Part shown: positions 34,140 to 46,400 of the stretch, piece by piece
Layout: each line of letters starts with the position of its first letter
How positions within the stretch are numbered: position 1 is the stretch's first letter
Position numbers and translations under genes: made by a program
Source of the DNA: Ascochyta rabiei
Taxonomy: Eukaryota > Ascomycota > Dothideomycetes > Pleosporales > Didymellaceae
DNA length: 64,000 nt
Assembly (NCBI RefSeq): GCF_004011695.2
Contig: NC_082406.1
Span: 2,542,001 to 2,606,000 of the forward strand
Direction: 5' to 3'
Notes under the pieces: generated by a model
What the model was told of the DNA's origin: nothing
What the model saw: the letters and a program-made list of their open reading frames with translations, nothing else
Database searches by the model: none

Positions 34140-36275
34140 GGTTTTCGCACCGATCGTCTGCTACCTAGTCGCGACTCTGCGGGGGTGGGAACGCACGCTC
34201 GTGCTTTTGGTGGAGTCGGGCGTGGAATCGTCGGGGGGGCTTGCTTCGGTGGAGATGAAATGTGTGGGTGGATATATACAATAGGTACCAGTTCAGGACG
34301 TCAAGGGCGTCGTTCAAAGTGAGAGAAACAAGAGTGGGTTAAGACGACAAGATGTAAGTAGGTAGACGATGGCGATCCGCTGCAGGATGTCCAGGGATCT
34401 AGCAGTCGAAGTGGCGCTTGGCGGCCTCGCAGTTGGGTAAAAGCAAATACACTCGGAAACCTGTCCTCGCACAAGGGGAGCCCGTTCAAGAGGCGTTGAT
34501 TAAATTATATCGAAGAAACGGAAATGGTTGCGTGTGTGTGTATATAGGTAAGACGGACGAGACGACAGGGCGCAACCTCCCACGCCCGTTCGAGGGGGGT
34601 CCGTGATGGCTATAAACGTCCTCGCATCGCTATCATTCCCCATCCACGTCCTCGTCCCGTGAAGCTCGGACGGGCCTTCCTTTCTGTCATCGACGCCAGA
34701 AGAAAGCCACAAGCCAGTCGGCGGGGTGTCAGATAGGTGAGGGTGAGGTTAGCCAATGTGCGCCTTTGTCTCGGCGCCGGTATCACGCAGGGCGAGCGCG
34801 CTAAACCGCGCTCGTGGGACGCGGCAACGCGGACGCGAGCCTTGCCGTGCAACGACACAGGTCAGACACGTTCTAGCATCAAGGTTCTGAAATTGCGGGA
34901 ATGAGGGCTGCTACAGTCACATGCAAGTGCAGACGAAATCCCGCAAGCGAGGCGTCCAGCGCAGCTTGACCAATGAGCGCAGCGGACTCCTTATCTTTGC
35001 ATCGTGGATTCGGCCTCGCTAATTCAGCCCATGTCAGTTCGGAACATCGTTCGAGGCCGCCTTATTGCTGTGGGCGCGCCTGTTTGGGACGACGATCGGA
35101 ACGGTCTTTGCGTATAGGTATGCGCAAGAGGTACCTGAGCTCAAGACACCCTTCCCCAGCATGTGTGAAGATCAGCAGCTGCCCAGAGCCTTGGACGTTT
35201 GCTACACCGCGGAAAGCACCGAGTCTGTGGGGAAAGAAGCTGGCCGACGGCTTTACTGAAGCCTTATCAGTACCCCAAACCTCACTGTCCCAATTCAACC
35301 GCCACGCCATCCCGCGAACGGACCGCAGCTTCAACGAACGAGCTCACAGACCCTACTGAGTTTGTGTCATCAAGCACTTGGTCCCAGGATACGGTTCCTC
35401 CTCCTGCAGGAGTCGGGCACGGTGGCAGTGTGTTTTTTGAAACATCAAAGCATAACTGCATTTTGGGTTGCCTCCGACATTATCGAATCCGACGTGCTTA
35501 CGAACCGAGAAGCTGCATCAGGCGCCTGCCGTGTTGTGTGTAGATAGCTTGCCGTGTCTGCTTTCTCAGGCAACCACACATCCACAATGTCGTTCGTACA
35601 AATCATTTCAAAGCCGTACGTTTGGAAGACTGAGCCGTGGTGCCTCCGTGTCATAGAGCATCCGGATGGACCGGAGATGCTGCCGACTGCACGTCGGACG
35701 TGGTTGATCATCTAGGCTTGGTGCGAGGAGCTCACCTTGTTCATGAATCCATAAACCTGGGTCTTAGCAGGATCGATGAGAAGCCCAAATACAAAAGTCG
35801 CCATCTCTGAGTGTTATATGATAGTATTGATAGGAGTAGATGCTTCGATAATCTCGTCATCATCTTGATTACTGGTCAGAAAGACAATCCTAACCTCGAG
35901 AAGGCATCTGGCCCAAGCTATGACTGCAACTCGCTAGCAGCAGGTCTGGATGTCATTGTCGGTGCAGCTACATCCTAGCCAATGGTGCTTACCTTCAAGG
36001 GGAAGTATCCCCCATAAGGCTTAAGCATCAAGGGGGTCCACGGACAGGGCCGTCAAATTTAGCCACCGTGGGATTAATCTCCGCTCTGCAACAGGCGTGT
36101 CCATGGCTGTGCATGGCTTCCTTGAAACAGTCAATATCGTGGCGAAAGAGTCTCTTACGCGTAAGTAATGACTTTGGCAAGTCGCCAGGGCTTCCAGCTC
36201 TGGTGGAAATAGCTGGAAGACTTCGAGTATGCGCGATACCTGAGAATCGTCGATGCATATAGGCAGCGCCTGCCT
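34140..36275. other. Intergenic
   Basis: 2.14 kb between the ammonium transporter start and the TFB4 3' end. Several short overlapping frames occur, none protein-like. No tRNA or repeat recognised. Confidence 0.4.
34630..34736. promoter_or_regulatory. Two candidate GATA-factor (AreA/NIT2) sites upstream of the ammonium transporter
   Basis: CTATCA at 34630-34635 (TGATAG on the minus strand) and AGATAG at 34731-34736 match the HGATAR consensus of nitrogen GATA factors, about 490 and 600 bp upstream of the start. Regulation by AreA is usual for this gene family; these specific sites are inference and such hexamers are common by chance. Confidence 0.3.
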
Positions 36276-37498
36276 TCAAGGGTGCATAGGCGTGCCTGAC
36301 CCTACAGGTGTACTCCCGCCTGGTGTTGCAGACTCTGTCCCCGCCTTCCTCTTCTTTTTCTTCTTCTTAGGAATGAGGGACGGTGGATTCGTCAGTGCAG
36401 CGCGCAACGAGAGGTATGACCCACATGTGAGACACAGGTTGTTTGGAAGGTTCGGGCTGCAAAATACTTTGTAGAGTCAGCGAATGTATTGTCGTGCAAG
36501 GGTGAAGTAGCTTACTGCTCAGACACACACTGCAGACGTAGCCTATGTCGACCACGTTCCTGTGACAGAAGCAGGCAGCACGGAAGTCAACACCGCCAGC
36601 GCTTGGAACCACTAGGCTAGCGCGCGCAGTGGCGTCCGGCAAGAAGGCCATCATCATGTACTGCAGCAGTCCCTCTGGCCGCTCTGGCTTCATGTATACA
36701 CCGCCTGTTGCATCACTGGCCTGTTGTAGCAGTACTGTATCGCCTGCTAGCTTCAAGATGTCGATCGGGATCTTCTTCCGTTGTGCTGCGAAGATTGAGT
36801 TCATGACTGGAATATATTGATTGGCGAGGTCTCCAGACACCGAGACGACAAGAATGCGAGATGTGAGAGGTATGCGGTCGACATGAGCGTTCTCAGAATC
36901 GGCGAGGGCGGCCATAGAGTTGTCGTTGCCGGAGGCGATGGGTGCATGCTGGATGGTCGACTTCGAGATGTAGGCAAGTGCCAGAGACAATGCGCCGCCG
37001 ATGAGGGTCGTGGGTGTCGCCGCAAGATGACTCTCGTCTGTCTCATCCAGCAGTTTGGCAAAGTTCTGTAGGATCGTGCTCTCGACTACGGCAAAGGGCC
37101 GATATTTGTTGGGGCTCTCTTGATGTGACCTCTCCGCTCCACTGCCGCTCATGTCGACGTCACCGTTGGTTTTGCCATTCTGTCTAGGCTGCGAAGATGC
37201 CTTCGTTGGATACAGGAAGCTCGTCTTATGGGAGTGTGAGGCTATGACCGCTACTTCGTTCGCATTGCCGGACGCTAGGTGGGCGTTGATGAAGATGAGG
37301 ATGTTGGCTAGGGCGGCGGAGAGGGACAGCGTTGATGAAAGATGCGCCCAGGCGTGAGGGTTTGTGTCGAGAACAATCGCAAGGAGGGACGGCGGCGGTG
37401 CTTAGCAGATGTTGGTCAGTGAGGTATGGCGAGTAGTCCAAGACATCTGCACCTTCTTCTGTCTTCAGATGGCGATCTGAGCCATCGATGTTGTTCAT
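36276..37498 (-). CDS. TFB4: TFIIH core subunit TFB4 (p34)
   Basis: Subunit of the general transcription and nucleotide-excision-repair factor TFIIH. Exons on the minus strand are 37453-37498, 36516-37400 and 36276-36466, with introns of 52 and 49 nt, giving 373 residues. The first intron uses a GTGCAG donor; joining gives PPPSLLAIVLDTNPHAW, the von Willebrand A-like start of the family. Later marks are SRILVVSVSGDLANQYIPVM, KKIPIDILKLAGDTVLLQQA and [21 protein letters not shown] with CLTC, the C-terminal Cys4 zinc finger completed only after splicing the second intron. A basic KKKKKKRK stretch and a Gly/Ser tail end the protein. Unspliced translation would lose the second half of the zinc finger. 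Confidence 0.95.
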
Positions 37499-38548
37499 TT
37501 TGATGTTCCGAGGACAGCTCTCTCGAAGACTTGCAGCGCGAACGGCTAGATAGAGCCTCGTAGCATGATATTTCGGCACAGACTGCGTAGGCACGCAAGT
37601 GTTGGTGTTGTAGCTTTGACAGTTGCTGACGCCTCATCTCAATTACTGAGGTCGCGCCTGCGCTGCACTTTTCGGCCGTGCGCAATGCGCAATCGACACA
37701 CGCATGCACGTGAAGACGCACCTCGTGTTGGTGGCGCTCAGCCTTCCAGCTGAACAGCGGAGGTTAAATATCGTCTCACTGTCAACGTCACTCCTCGAAC
37801 AATTGCCGTGGTCAAGACAAATACAGTCGACTGCCATTCAGGAGTCAGCAATACACTCGCAAAAGAGACGCCCATCACAATTGTACCACCACACCACGAC
37901 TGCGTACCGTAGACGAGGGCCGAATAGAACGCTTGCTGCCTGGGCACAAAACACCAGAGTGTCGCAATACTTGTAGGCTCGTCAAGGCTACCCCCGACGG
38001 TGCGCTCGAGGTAACTAGGAGCTCACAACTGACATGCTGCTCACGACCGACTGGCTTCAAGACGACGTAAACAAGCTCGCAGCGAGCATCGGACAGAGCA
38101 CATGTCGTCGGCGATCAGTTCTCGGGCCCAGAGTTCCGAATCTCCAGGATGGCCGATAGTCAGCACATTGAATCATGAGGCATGGTCGATGCGAGATGGT
38201 CGAGTCGCCAAAGAACCGAGGCACGGAAGCGGCTAGCTACGCGTCTCCTCACAGATGGACCCTGAGCAGGTCGATGGCGCGGTCCGCCGTCATTGTGGCC
38301 TCCTCGCTCCTCTGCACGTAGTGTTGGCACCTAGCGATCCATACCTCTGCCAACCTCAACGATCAGGTGCTACACAGGCCTTCAATCCCTGCCACTTCTC
38401 CATAGATTCGACGGGAAGAGTAAGGCGTCCTGCTCGCAACATTGACCCTTCTGCGCGGAACGTACGACGTGACTTTTTCCTTCCGATCCGAGTTCCCGCC
38501 TCTATTCGCGACAGTCGAACATCGATCTGCCTCGAACCATTCTCAAAC
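37499..38548. other. Divergent intergenic TFB4 / flavin monooxygenase
   Basis: 1.05 kb. An open frame from 38255 runs into the monooxygenase, but its N-terminal part has no family similarity, so this stretch is treated as promoter and leader. Nothing else recognised. Confidence 0.45.
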
Positions 38549-40534
38549 ATGATCTCGGAGACCATTCGCCGTGTGAATGGCTACGAACACAATGCATACA
38601 CGTACTATCCGGTCATCATTGTTGGTGCTGGAGCTTCTGGCATCGCCATGGCATGTCAGTTGAAGCAGCAGTTTGGATTCGACCAGTTCCGTGTATTTGA
38701 AAGGCAAGCGGGTATCGGAGGGACGTGGTGGATCAACCGATACCCCGGTGTTGCCTGGTGAGTACTCTACACAGCCTTGAGCAACATTGCGTCCAGCTGA
38801 CCACGGACAGTGACGTACCCGCAGTCTTCTACTCGTTCTCCTTTGCGCAAAACCCCAACTGGACCTCGTTCCACCCTCCCGGCCGCGAGATCGTAAAGTA
38901 CTACCACGAAGTGTGCCAGACCTACCGAATCACCGACAAGATGGAATGCAACACAGACGTTGAGGGCTGCAGATGGCTGGAAGATGAGCAGCTATGGGAA
39001 GTCACAATACGCCGAATGATGGCAGGCATGGGAGATGTCTCGTCAAAGGAGCGCGCTAGAGTAGTAGAAGAGAAAGGCGAACACGCGGTGTACTCGGAGA
39101 CTGAAGTCATCAAGGCCAAGGTTGTTGTCAGCTGCGTCGGCGGCCTTGTCGAGCCCAGGGGCTGGCCTGATGAAATCCCTGGTCTCGAGAAATTCAAGGG
39201 GAAGGTCTTCCATTCTGCCCGGTGGGACGAGACGGTCGACCTCGAGGACAAAAATGTGGTTGTTGTAGGCACAGGGTGTAGCTCCGCACAGATCGTACCG
39301 AGGCTGCCTCATGCTCCCTACCATGCCAAATCGGTCACTCAGCTCATGCGGTCTCCCCCATGGGTCGTGCCTGCGGTGAGCCCTCCTGGAGGTGATGCGT
39401 GGTGGGAGAAGAATGGACCTAGGTTGATGAAGGCCATCCCCGGCCTCAAAGAGCTCCTGCGGTTCTTGATCTTCATTGGTGCTGAAGCCGGGTTCGTGAA
39501 GCTCTTTCCAAACACTCCGTATGCAGACAAGCACCGGAAGCTCTACGAGGAAAAGATCTTGGCGTGGGTGAAGAAGACTGTGCCGGAGAAGTACCTCGAG
39601 ATTCTGACACCAGACTACGGAGTGGGTTGCAAGAGAAGGATCTTCGACAAGCGTTGGCTGAAGAGCCTGAGCGACCCCAAGATTGAGCTCACGACCATGC
39701 CGCTCACCCGCTTGAGGGAGAACAGCGTTGTTCTCGGTCCTGGCGCCAGGTACCCCAAGAATGCAAGCGAGGAGGACTATCCAGAACGAGAGGTAGCTGC
39801 GGATGTCATTGTTCTAGCCAACGGATTCGACACGACTCGATGGCTTCATCCTCTGCGCGTGGTGGGCAAGGAAGGCCAGGATCTGGTCGAGCTCATGGAT
39901 GAGCGTGGAGGTGCGCAGGCGTACCAAGGCACAGCCATGGATGGGTTTCCGAACCTGTTTCTTATCTTTGGGTAAGCTCACTGAATCGATTGAGGCTCTG
40001 TAGCTGTTGCTGACCTACCTCAGTCCCAACACAGCAACAGGACACTCGTCGGTCGTCATGGCCAGTGAGAACATGGTCAACTACAGCCTGAATTTCATCA
40101 AGCTTGTGCTCAACGGAGAAGCCAGCACGGTGGAGGTGAAGAAGGAGGCGGAGATTGCGTACACGGAGGAGATGCAGAAGGCGCTCAAAGACACCGTCTG
40201 GCAGAGTGGCTGCTCGTCGTGGTACTACACAAAGGACGGGTGGAACTCGACAGTCTACCCATACAGCCAGATAGACTTCTGGCGACGGTGTGCTTTCCCC
40301 AAGTACAGCGACTGGAACATATCGTACACGAGCAAGGGCATAGCGAAGATCAGGCGGACAAGGGCACTGCGGCTTCTGAGTGTTACTCTTGCTGTCATTG
40401 GCGTGTACCGCTGGCGCAAGAGCGGCCTCGGCGGCAAGGACATTAGGGAGGTGTTGCAGAGCGTTCTTCAGGGTGCGTGGGCAAGCGTGGTGCAGGCCTG
40501 GGCGTTGGTGAAGGAACCGGCACGACGTGTTTGA
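38549..40534 (+). CDS. Baeyer-Villiger-type FAD/NADPH monooxygenase
   Basis: Flavoprotein monooxygenase that inserts oxygen into ketones or oxidises related substrates using FAD and NADPH. Exons are 38549-38757, 38811-39971 and 40024-40534, with introns of 53 and 52 nt, giving 626 residues. Features in order: FAD Rossmann loop VIIVGAGASGIAMA, GIGGTWWINRYPGVACDVP completed across intron 1, the Baeyer-Villiger fingerprint FKGKVFHSARWD, NADPH Rossmann loop VVVVGTGCSSAQIV, ATG-like VIVLANGFD and FGPNTATGHSS. A hydrophobic helix LLSVTLAVIGVYRW near the C-terminus suggests membrane attachment. I chose ATG 38549, directly before the FAD domain. Substrate is unknown; no biosynthetic cluster surrounds it. 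Confidence 0.92.
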
Positions 40535-40688
40535 GGCAGTAACTCTATGTACGATGGATGCACTCTACTGGATGTTTTGATTGCGTCCCAAAATAGCGGT
40601 TGCCATCCAGCATCAGACGCGGTCGACGCTCAGTGACGGTGTGAAGACGTGTTTCAGAAGCGGAGACATGTTTGGGGTGATGCCGATT

Positions 40689-40904
40689 GGCGATGGGCTG
40701 GCGTTGGCCGTGACTGGCGATGGGCTGGCGTTGGCCGTGACTGGCGATGGGCTGGCGTTGGCCGTGACTGGCGATGGGCTGGCGTTGGCCGTGACTGGCG
40801 ATGGGCTGGCGTTGGCCGTGACTGGCGATGGGCTGGCGTTGGCCGTGACTGGCGATGGGCTGGCGTTGGCCGTGACTGGCGATGGGCTGGCGTTGGCCGT
40901 GATT
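40689..40904. repeat. 27-bp tandem repeat, eight identical copies
   Basis: The unit begins GGCGATGGGCTGGCGTTGGC and ends CGTGACT. Copies start at 40689, 40716, 40743, 40770, 40797, 40824, 40851 and 40878. All copies appear identical except the last base or two at the right edge, where the sequence becomes GATTGGCGCC. The array is open in several frames on both strands. Confidence 0.97.
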
Positions 40905-41093
40905 GGCGCCGGGCCGCAGCATCTCCGCATAAGAGGCGAGGCGAGGCGAGGCAAGCAAGGCAAAGAAAGGCGAGGAGGCGAGCGGCGAGCCGGCCAGGTC
41001 ATTCACCAGGTTTCCCCACTCGCCGTCTGACCGCAGCACGCATCGGCAGGACCCTGACCTGACACATCATCGACCGAGACATTGCAAACCACA

Positions 41094-41169
41094 CGGCAAC
41101 CCAACGGCAGCTCAACGGCAACCCAACGGCAGCTCAACGGCAACCCAACGGCAGCTCAACGGCAACCCA
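41094..41169. repeat. 22-bp tandem repeat, about 3.5 copies
   Basis: The unit CGGCAACCCAACGGCAGCTC plus AA repeats from 41094, 41116 and 41138, with a partial fourth copy ending at 41169. It lies about 155 bp upstream of the Mpv17-family start codon. Confidence 0.9.
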
Positions 41170-41324
41170 GCCGCCTCCTCGCACGCGCATCCAAAGCCAC
41201 GCTGGACTCGACTGAAGACTGAAGGTGGACCGAAGGGACCCACTCGCAGCCGGGAGCCGTGCGTCCAAGGACGTCATTTGAAAAGGATACCGCCTAGCAT
41301 CTGCTGCAAAGGCCGACCGCAAGC

Positions 41325-42280
41325 ATGCCAGAAGCCACACGCCGACTGCTCTACCACCTCAACAGCCGCTGGATCTACGGAAAGATAGTGAGCAGCCCCT
41401 CCCTGCCGCCCGTGTCCCCTCGCTGCCCGCCAGCTGGCGTCATGCGCACGGGTCGCTAACCGTCTCTCGCAGCCACTCCTGCACGCGACCGTCTTCCTCG
41501 TCCAGATCATGGCCGTCTCCCTCATCGCCCGCAAGTACAACGGCTACTATGCCCAGCGGCCCGTCCTCACCACCATGATCACCAACGCGGTGCGTCTCTC
41601 CCACCCTATCCGCTTATTGACTGACTGACGGCTGGCCAGGTGCTCGGTGGTGTTGCAGACACAGTGGCCCAGACCCTCACCGCTGTCCGCGAGCGCGCAA
41701 ACCGCAAGGGCGGCGCAGGCAAAGACGACTTCCTCGCCATTGAGATCCACGACCTCGACCGCCGCAACCCCTGGCCCGAGCACGACATCATCCCCGACTC
41801 GAAGAGGCTCCCTCCGCCCTTCGACTTCGAGCGCACCATCCGCTTCATGTCCTACGGTTTCCTCATGTCGCCCATCCAGCACCGCTGGTTCGGTTTCCTG
41901 TCCAAGACGTTCCCCATCACCAAGATCGGCAGCCCGTGGATCCCGGCACTCAAGCGCGTCGCTTTTGACCAGTTTCTGTTTGCCCCCGCCGGTCTTGCCG
42001 CCTTCTTCACGTACATGACCATCGCCGAGGGTGGTGGAAAGCGCGCTGTCCAGCGCAAGTTCCAGGACGTCTATGTTCCGGCGCTCAAGGCCAACTTCTT
42101 GATCTGGCCAACAGTCCAGATCATCAACTTCAGGGTCATGCCCATTCAGTTCCAGATTGTGCGTCCCCCCCAACCCCCCGCGAATCCTGTTGCTAATCTT
42201 CTCGCCAGCCCTTTGTTTCCACCGTCGGCATTGCCTGGACCGCCTACCTCTCCTTGACCAACTCCGCCGAGGAGGCCTAG
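41325..42280 (+). CDS. Mpv17/PMP22 family membrane protein
   Basis: Small multi-span protein of peroxisomal or inner mitochondrial membranes; family members include PXMP2, Sym1/Mpv17 and the Neurospora Woronin sorting complex protein. Exons are 41325-41387, 41473-41589, 41640-42158 and 42209-42280, introns 85, 50 and 50 nt, giving 256 residues. Family marks are RPVLTTMITNAVLGGVADTV near the N-terminus, RFMSYGFLMSPIQHRWF, FDQFLFAPAGLAAFF, KANFLIWPTVQIINFRVMP and the final STVGIAWTAYLS. A charged insert of about 45 residues between the first two helices (HDLDRRNPWPEHDIIP) is longer than in Mpv17 itself. Organelle cannot be decided from sequence. Confidence 0.9.
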
Positions 42281-43400
42281 ACCACCTCCGAAAAACACGA
42301 ATTCCCTTGTACATGTATCCTTGGTTCGCATACGCTCGGGTCCCGGTCGCGACCTCGTGGGATACCCTTGAACTTCGGCTCGGAGCGCTCCTGCATAGAA
42401 ACTGGGTTTGAGATGGATTCAAACGGGATAGTCCCACGTCCCTGGCATCTCTGCGGCGTTTTTTCTTTTCTTCTTTTTTTTTTGCTGTCACTTGCGTCAC
42501 TTGCCCGTCGGAGAAGCTTGCTCGTGTGTTGGTTGATACGTTTCCTGTTATAGATCGCAATGCCACCTTACCTTATCCCAGACGACCCGTTGCGAGTACA
42601 ATGACTACCTTGTTCCATGGTGAAAGGACGTCGTGATCACCATAGATAAAAAAGAAAAAAAAGAAACGCTTATTACCCTAGCATCTCACTCTCGTTTCGA
42701 AATCGCCACGCCTCCTAGGAATTGCCCTAGCTTGGATAGACGCCTTGGCGAGGGTAGGAACTATATCCTTACTCCCTCCCTCCCACTTTCTAATTAGCTA
42801 GCCTTACTTCCCTAGGTCTACAGGATGTTAAGTCTACAAGCTATCTAGAACATAAGATAAAAGCTACCTTACTCTACTATAAAAGAATAATAAAATTACT
42901 ATAGATAGAAGAGAAAGATGGCGTATTAAGCTGGTATTGTACTCTTGTTTCATAATCGCCACGCCTTCTAGGAATTGCCCTAGCTTGAACAGACGCCTTA
43001 GCGAGAGGTGTAGCAGGTCGCGACACGCAAGATGAGGCGAGATTGAGGACTGGGAAAATGATAATAACAGTAATGATAATAGTGATAATAACAATTATTA
43101 TTCATACCTGCTTGTTTGCGTTTCCTTCCGCTTCGTATCTGCAGTGCGGGAGTCGCCCGTCCTGGATACATGGCAGTCTGCAAGCAAGCAAGCAATTACA
43201 GGCCGTGGCGTAAACGTGTACATGTTCCCCAAGGTACGTGGATATCATCTTAGCAGCACGGTAAAAAGAAAGATGGAAAAGATAAAAAGAAAGAGAGAGA
43301 AAACATGTGCGCCAAGCCCAATGCCCAATGCCCGAGTTCCGACTTTTCCCTTTCCCTCCCTGCCCGGATTTATAAACCAAACGCCGCTTCTTCACTCGTT
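42281..43400. other. AT-richer repeat relic between convergent genes
   Basis: 1.12 kb between the convergent stop codons of the Mpv17-family gene and the Zn2Cys6 regulator. From about 42640 to 43110 it is rich in TAG/CTA words and A/T and holds two diverged copies of a 67-bp element. Confidence 0.6.
42688..43007. repeat. Two diverged 67-bp direct repeats, 253 bp apart
   Basis: Copy A is at 42688-42754 and copy B at 42941-43007. Both contain ATCGCCACGCC, TAGGAATTGCCCTAGCTTG and AGACGCCTT. Differences are mainly C-to-T and G-to-A in one copy relative to the other. Confidence 0.8.
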
Positions 43401-46400
43401 TCATCCGTCGACCGTCAGCCCGTGCGTGGTGCTGAGCCAGTCGACGTCACCTAGTTCCGCAGTCAAACTCGCGCCGTTGTCAAGCGCGCCGTCGTCAAAG
43501 GTAAATGTCTCGCCCACGGCGTCGAGGTTGAGCAGGGAATCGAAATCTCCGTCATCAAACTCGTTGTTCAGGGGAAGACTAGAGAACAGCCTCTCGTTGT
43601 CTTGGTGGTGGTTGATGTTCAGGAATGAGTTGGGTGCGAGGTCAGGTATGCTCCACTTATTGAATGCATCGTTAGAGTTATGGCTGTGGTGGTGGGAGGA
43701 GGTAATGTCTCCGGGCGCAGTAGCGAGCGCGAGAGGTGGGTCTTGTGAGATTGTGATGGATGTCATGGCGTGGTCGTGGTGCTCGTGATCCGAGTCCGGT
43801 GGGGTGGAGGCGAGGAAGGTTTCGAGGCGGCGAGCAACTTCTTCGTCGGTGACGTTTGGCTCGTGGCCGGGCATCTTCTCGAGGATCGCCATGTAGGTTG
43901 TTCCGGCGTCGGGAGGCGGAGTGAGGGTCGAGCGCTGCTGCTGAACGCTGCTGGTGCTGTTGGCCATGTTGAGACGGCGGTCAGCGTGGACAAGGTCTTC
44001 TACAGAAGTTGCGGGGTTGGTCTTGGGCATCGACGAGGCCTGTATCGAGGTCGGGGCGACGTGAATGCCAGCTTTTCGGATCGCAGCTTCGAGAAAGGCA
44101 ACGGAGTAGTCGGCGGCGGCGTATAGATCACGTAGCTTGCCCATGACGGCCATGCATTGGCAGAAGCCGCGGAGAGAGCTACGACGTGTTTCTTCCTCTG
44201 GTGCTTTGATGTCCAAGAGGTGGATTATGATGGCCGGGAGAAGGACTGTAACACCAGTGGTAGGTAGGTATTTGACCAGCCCGCTGGTGTCGAGGCGTTG
44301 CGCTATCGATGTGATTGCCGAAGCGGCACGTCGAACGTTGCGTCGTGAGGCATCAAGTATGTCCGGTTCTACGCCACCCTTAGCGGGTGCGCTGGCCGGA
44401 CCACCTTGCGAGCTTGGTAGAACCTGGGGTCTATGCAAAGCGGACAAGGTAGTAAAGAAGACCATGTGTAGCAGTGAGCGCGCCAGGTCGATAGCTGCCT
44501 CTCCCGAAGGCTTGTCGGTGTATCTCGCATCTTCCGGCATTTCGTTCACCCACTTCTGGAGCTCTTCGTCACAGGTCTTGACTTCGCTTGTCGCAGGGTC
44601 AAGTTTCTTCGGCAACAGCATCATTGTCGTTCGATCGTTCTGAAGACCCTGGTTGTTGTTCAGAACACAGTACTGCTTAGACAGCACGTGTGATATGCAA
44701 AGGCAAAGTCGTGCCTTCTCGATGCACATGATCGCCAATTGACGCTGAACATCGACATCTCGGGCAACCCGACAATCAGCTGGAACACATGTGACGGAGT
44801 CGGGAATCGGCGCGATCTCGAAGTCATCCAAAGTCAACATTGGCACGTCGAAATCCTCGGACTTTATGCGTGTCGGTCTCCGCATGCCAAGAGCGATGAG
44901 GCGATCTCGCATGTAGGTCGACCACCAAATGCGTTTCCACAACTTGGCACGCTTGGTGTCCAGATTGGCGTTGTCTGGGTTGCGGTGGAGTCCAATGGTA
45001 TGCGCTACCGACGTAGCCACACCCATCCAGTGCCATGTGTCTTTTTGGTCATCAGGTGTTTCGTAATAATACGTCAGGAGAAGCAAGGCCTGCACCAACG
45101 ACACTCGGTCAGATTCGTAGTCGAAATCGTACAAGATCTGTCAAATTTGTCAGCCCCTTTTGTCAGAACTCGTTGATACTTTTACATGTGAGCATGTAAG
45201 CCGGATCTAGAGGAGCATCGGAGGTCCGGAGCCACACCTCGGCCGAAGAAATCGAGCTTGTAGCCATGCCAAGGAGTCTCAGCTACTTACTCTAGTCTTT
45301 TGGAAGAAATCTTTGCGAGCCTCTTTCCGAGTAGCGTAACCTGCAGAACGCAGATGTGACATATCGACAAATGCCGACCCAGCGAACATGACAGCTTGAA
45401 AAAGTATCAAGCTGACTTTTCCTTTGCTTCCATCTGATCGGTCAATGATTGTCAAAAAGTCGTGCAGATCCAGGAGTGGCATGTATGGGTGGACAAATTC
45501 GATGTAGACACGAAGCATCTCGCTGCGCAGTGTTCCTTTAGGTACAGTCAAAGCGCCCTTCTTCTCCAGATAAGAGATTTCTTCAGGGCCGATCTTGTTT
45601 GGCAGAGGCTTGATGAATCGAGGTAGATGGCCTGAAGGCAGCTGTTGGCCAAAGTTACTGAGGAATGGTTTTCCATCATCGTTTGAGAAAGGTGTGAAAG
45701 GAAACGTTGGTAGGCCGTTGATTTGTGAAGTTACAGACATGCGGCGGTGTACATTTGAAATGTTTGGAACGGAAAAGTTGCGATGTCCATGACTTTGATC
45801 TGCCCAACCGTCAGTTTATTGCAACGTAGCTAACATCATTGGCACGTACATATGGAGTGAGGAATATGCTCGTTCATGCGTATCTCTGCGTCTTGCGATC
45901 CGCGCGATGGAGCAGGCTTGAGTGACTGCGCGCTGTCGAGAGCATCGCGCGATGCAAGCTTGCGGGTCACATTCGATGGGGTGGTCGTAGTCTCTGTTTG
46001 CGGTTCGTCGTCTTTACTCCATTTCCTGCTGAGATTAGCCTGTGGACCGATGGTGGCTGCAGTCAAGACTGTTGCAGGTAGGCTACAAGGCCGATGGATG
46101 AACGTGACCGCTTAGGGGCACCGTAAGTGGCTAGCTCAGGCAGGAGCGAAGACCGAGCCAGCTCTTGGATGACGACAATCAACAGAACGTGGAAAACCCG
46201 ATTTGTAATGTGTAATGATGTAGATTTGTGCTCGATGAGGGGTTGTCGGATGCTGCACGGGATGGGTGACTGACTTCTTACGCCTACTCTCAGACACAAC
46301 ACAGTCGACTTCGTCCAATCGGCAGTTTGTGCAAGGTGCACCATGCTCTGTGACGTTGCATCGAACCTTTCGAGCTCGACAGCATTGACATGCTTTTGAT

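Larger units (their letters stand above)
40535..41324. other. Minisatellite-bearing intergenic
   Basis: 790 bp between the monooxygenase stop and the Mpv17-family start, holding a 27-bp x 8 array and a 22-bp x 3.5 array. Long open frames on both strands here are by-products of the 27-bp repeat. Confidence 0.7.

Noticed and set aside
38255..38548. N-terminal extension of the flavin monooxygenase
   Set aside because: The extension has no family similarity; the ATG at 38549 directly precedes the FAD-binding start.
40689..40904. CRISPR-like array
   Set aside because: Repeats are directly adjacent with no spacers, and the genome is eukaryotic.
40545..41039. Open frames on both strands across the 27-bp repeats as repeat-protein genes
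   Set aside because: Openness is fully explained by a stop-free 27-bp unit. There is no signal peptide or unique protein-like flank.
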